Origin: an uncultured Mycoplasmatota bacterium
GTDB lineage: Bacteria; Bacillota_I; Bacilli_A; RF39; UBA660
Assembly: GCA_900547465.1 (NCBI GenBank)
Contig: URHJ01000003.1
Span: forward strand, 1-64,000
Length of the DNA: 64,000 nucleotides
Direction of reading: 5' to 3'
Position 1 is the first letter of the stretch, and each line of letters begins with the position of its first letter. The notes under the pieces are model-generated. The model saw nothing but the letters and a program-made list of their open reading frames with translations, ran no database searches and was not told the DNA's origin. This document shows, piece by piece, positions 63,481-64,000 of the stretch. The translations under genes were made by a program, and so were the position numbers.

Positions 63481-63509
63481 AATATATCATACTATTTTTA
63501 TAAATACAA
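63481..63509 (-). promoter_or_regulatory. Promoter of leader RNA and ORF6N gene
   Basis: On the minus strand, TTGTAT (63504-63509), 17 bp, TATATT (63481-63486). Confidence 0.65.
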
Positions 63510-63679
63510 TCGAACAAAGAGGTTTTTATTTCTTTTTCAAAACACAAACTGTCTCTACATGCCATATTCATTAATTATGAATAGTTGCTTTTTATATGTT
63601 TGGGTATAACTGACTATGTTCTGACATATAAACTGAAATAATATAATGTGTATTATACATATGTCAATTTTTATTTAAA
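63510..63679. other. Gene-free stretch with a possible promoter and a palindrome
   Basis: No credible coding frame with a ribosome binding site is seen. On the minus strand TTGACA (63662-63667), 18 bp, TATTAT (63638-63643) could be a promoter, and ATTCAT-TAATT-ATGAAT (63566-63582) is a small hairpin downstream. It may serve as a distal promoter for the ORF6N leader or express a small RNA. Confidence 0.35.
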
Positions 63680-64000
63680 TTAATTAAAACTATATTCTCT
63701 TATTTCACAATTATCTGGCAAATATTTTTCCACCTGTCCATCTTCTGGCAATTCATTAAAATAGAAATGGATTGCCCTAGCTACGCCACCATGTGTTACC
63801 AAAAGTATATTTTGACCTCTATATTTTTTCTTGATTTCATCTAAAAATAAATTAACCCTTTTAAATAATTCTGGAACTGTTTCTAAATTATCGATTTTAA
63901 CTTTAGAATAATAATTCCAATATTCCGTATAATAAAAATTATCTATTTTCGTATTTGTTAAAACTCCACAATTTCTTTCTTCTATTCGATCATCATATAT
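63680..64000 (-). CDS. Histidine phosphatase family protein, C-terminal part (runs off window)
   Basis: An open frame of 106 codons enters from the right edge and ends at 63680. The segment with LLVTHGGVARAIHFYFNELP has the second catalytic His motif (THGG) of the histidine phosphatase/phosphoglycerate mutase superfamily; upstream, RIEERNCGVLTN resembles the region following the catalytic core Arg and Glu. The N-terminal RHG motif lies outside the window. The substrate is unknown. Confidence 0.82.
   Translation of the reverse strand: MYDDRIEERNCGVLTNTKIDNFYYTEYWNYYSKVKIDNLETVPELFKRVNLFLDEIKKKYRGQNILLVTHGGVARAIHFYFNELPEDGQVEKYLPDNCEIREYSFN

Overview
This 64 kb window is a dense, AT-rich (about 30% GC by eye) chromosomal segment of an endospore-forming, low-GC Firmicute. 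The sporulation genes gpr, spoIIP (cut by the window edge), a SpoVB-like flippase and a collagen-like exosporium-type protein, together with CIRCE/HrcA, tRNA-sensing T-boxes, LexA, RNase HIII, RecD2 and QueH, point to an uncultured gut-type member of the Bacilli (RF39/Erysipelotrichales-like). That placement is inference. The standard genetic code is used: TAA, TAG and TGA all end genes here.

Layout. 0-4.6 kb: spoIIP-gpr divergent from rpsT, then a transglutaminase-like exported protein and tmcAL-gmk. 4.6-11 kb: pyk, mutM-polA, tdk, and a divergent SOS locus (a 51-aa membrane peptide and lexA). 11-15 kb: a small membrane protein, recD2, mtaB. 15-21.8 kb: the heat-shock operon hrcA-grpE-dnaK-pepF-dnaJ with two CIRCE elements. 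21.8-27.2 kb: ruvA-orf-ruvB-orf-queA-tgt-yceD-rpmF, headed by a LexA-type box. 27.2-33.5 kb: TasA-like protein, holA-alaS-kinase behind an alanine T-box, AI-2E transporter. 33.6-45.7 kb: yigZ, cvpA, rnhC, several exported surface proteins, SpoVB-like flippase, a two-component system, and three small membrane proteins behind a promoter whose 17-bp spacer is pure TA repeat. 45.8-51 kb: hisS-orf-aspS-proS behind a T-box with an overlapping Asp/His specifier. 51-64 kb: paired HExxH peptidase-like paralogs, queH, a ZIP transporter, and a run of poorly characterised genes including an ABC exporter, Nudix hydrolase, an amber-interrupted ORF6N gene with a structured leader, and a partial histidine phosphatase.

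Themes. Several circuits can be read from the DNA: a small SOS regulon (lexA, the peptide, ruvAB), HrcA heat-shock control, two tRNA-sensing aminoacyl-tRNA synthetase operons, a queuosine set (queA, tgt, queH) and spore genes with sporulation-sigma-like promoters. The most unusual observations are: (1) the TA-repeat promoter that looks phase-variable; (2) ribosomal protein L32 with a nine-residue N-terminal extension resembling the Prp-cleaved leader of L27; (3) the 51-aa membrane peptide sharing a LexA-box control region with lexA; (4) a T-box reading GACAC ahead of hisS/aspS; (5) an unassigned leader RNA with a possible pseudoknot at 63.35-63.47 kb; (6) a perfect 33-bp inverted repeat inside spoIIP at the window edge.
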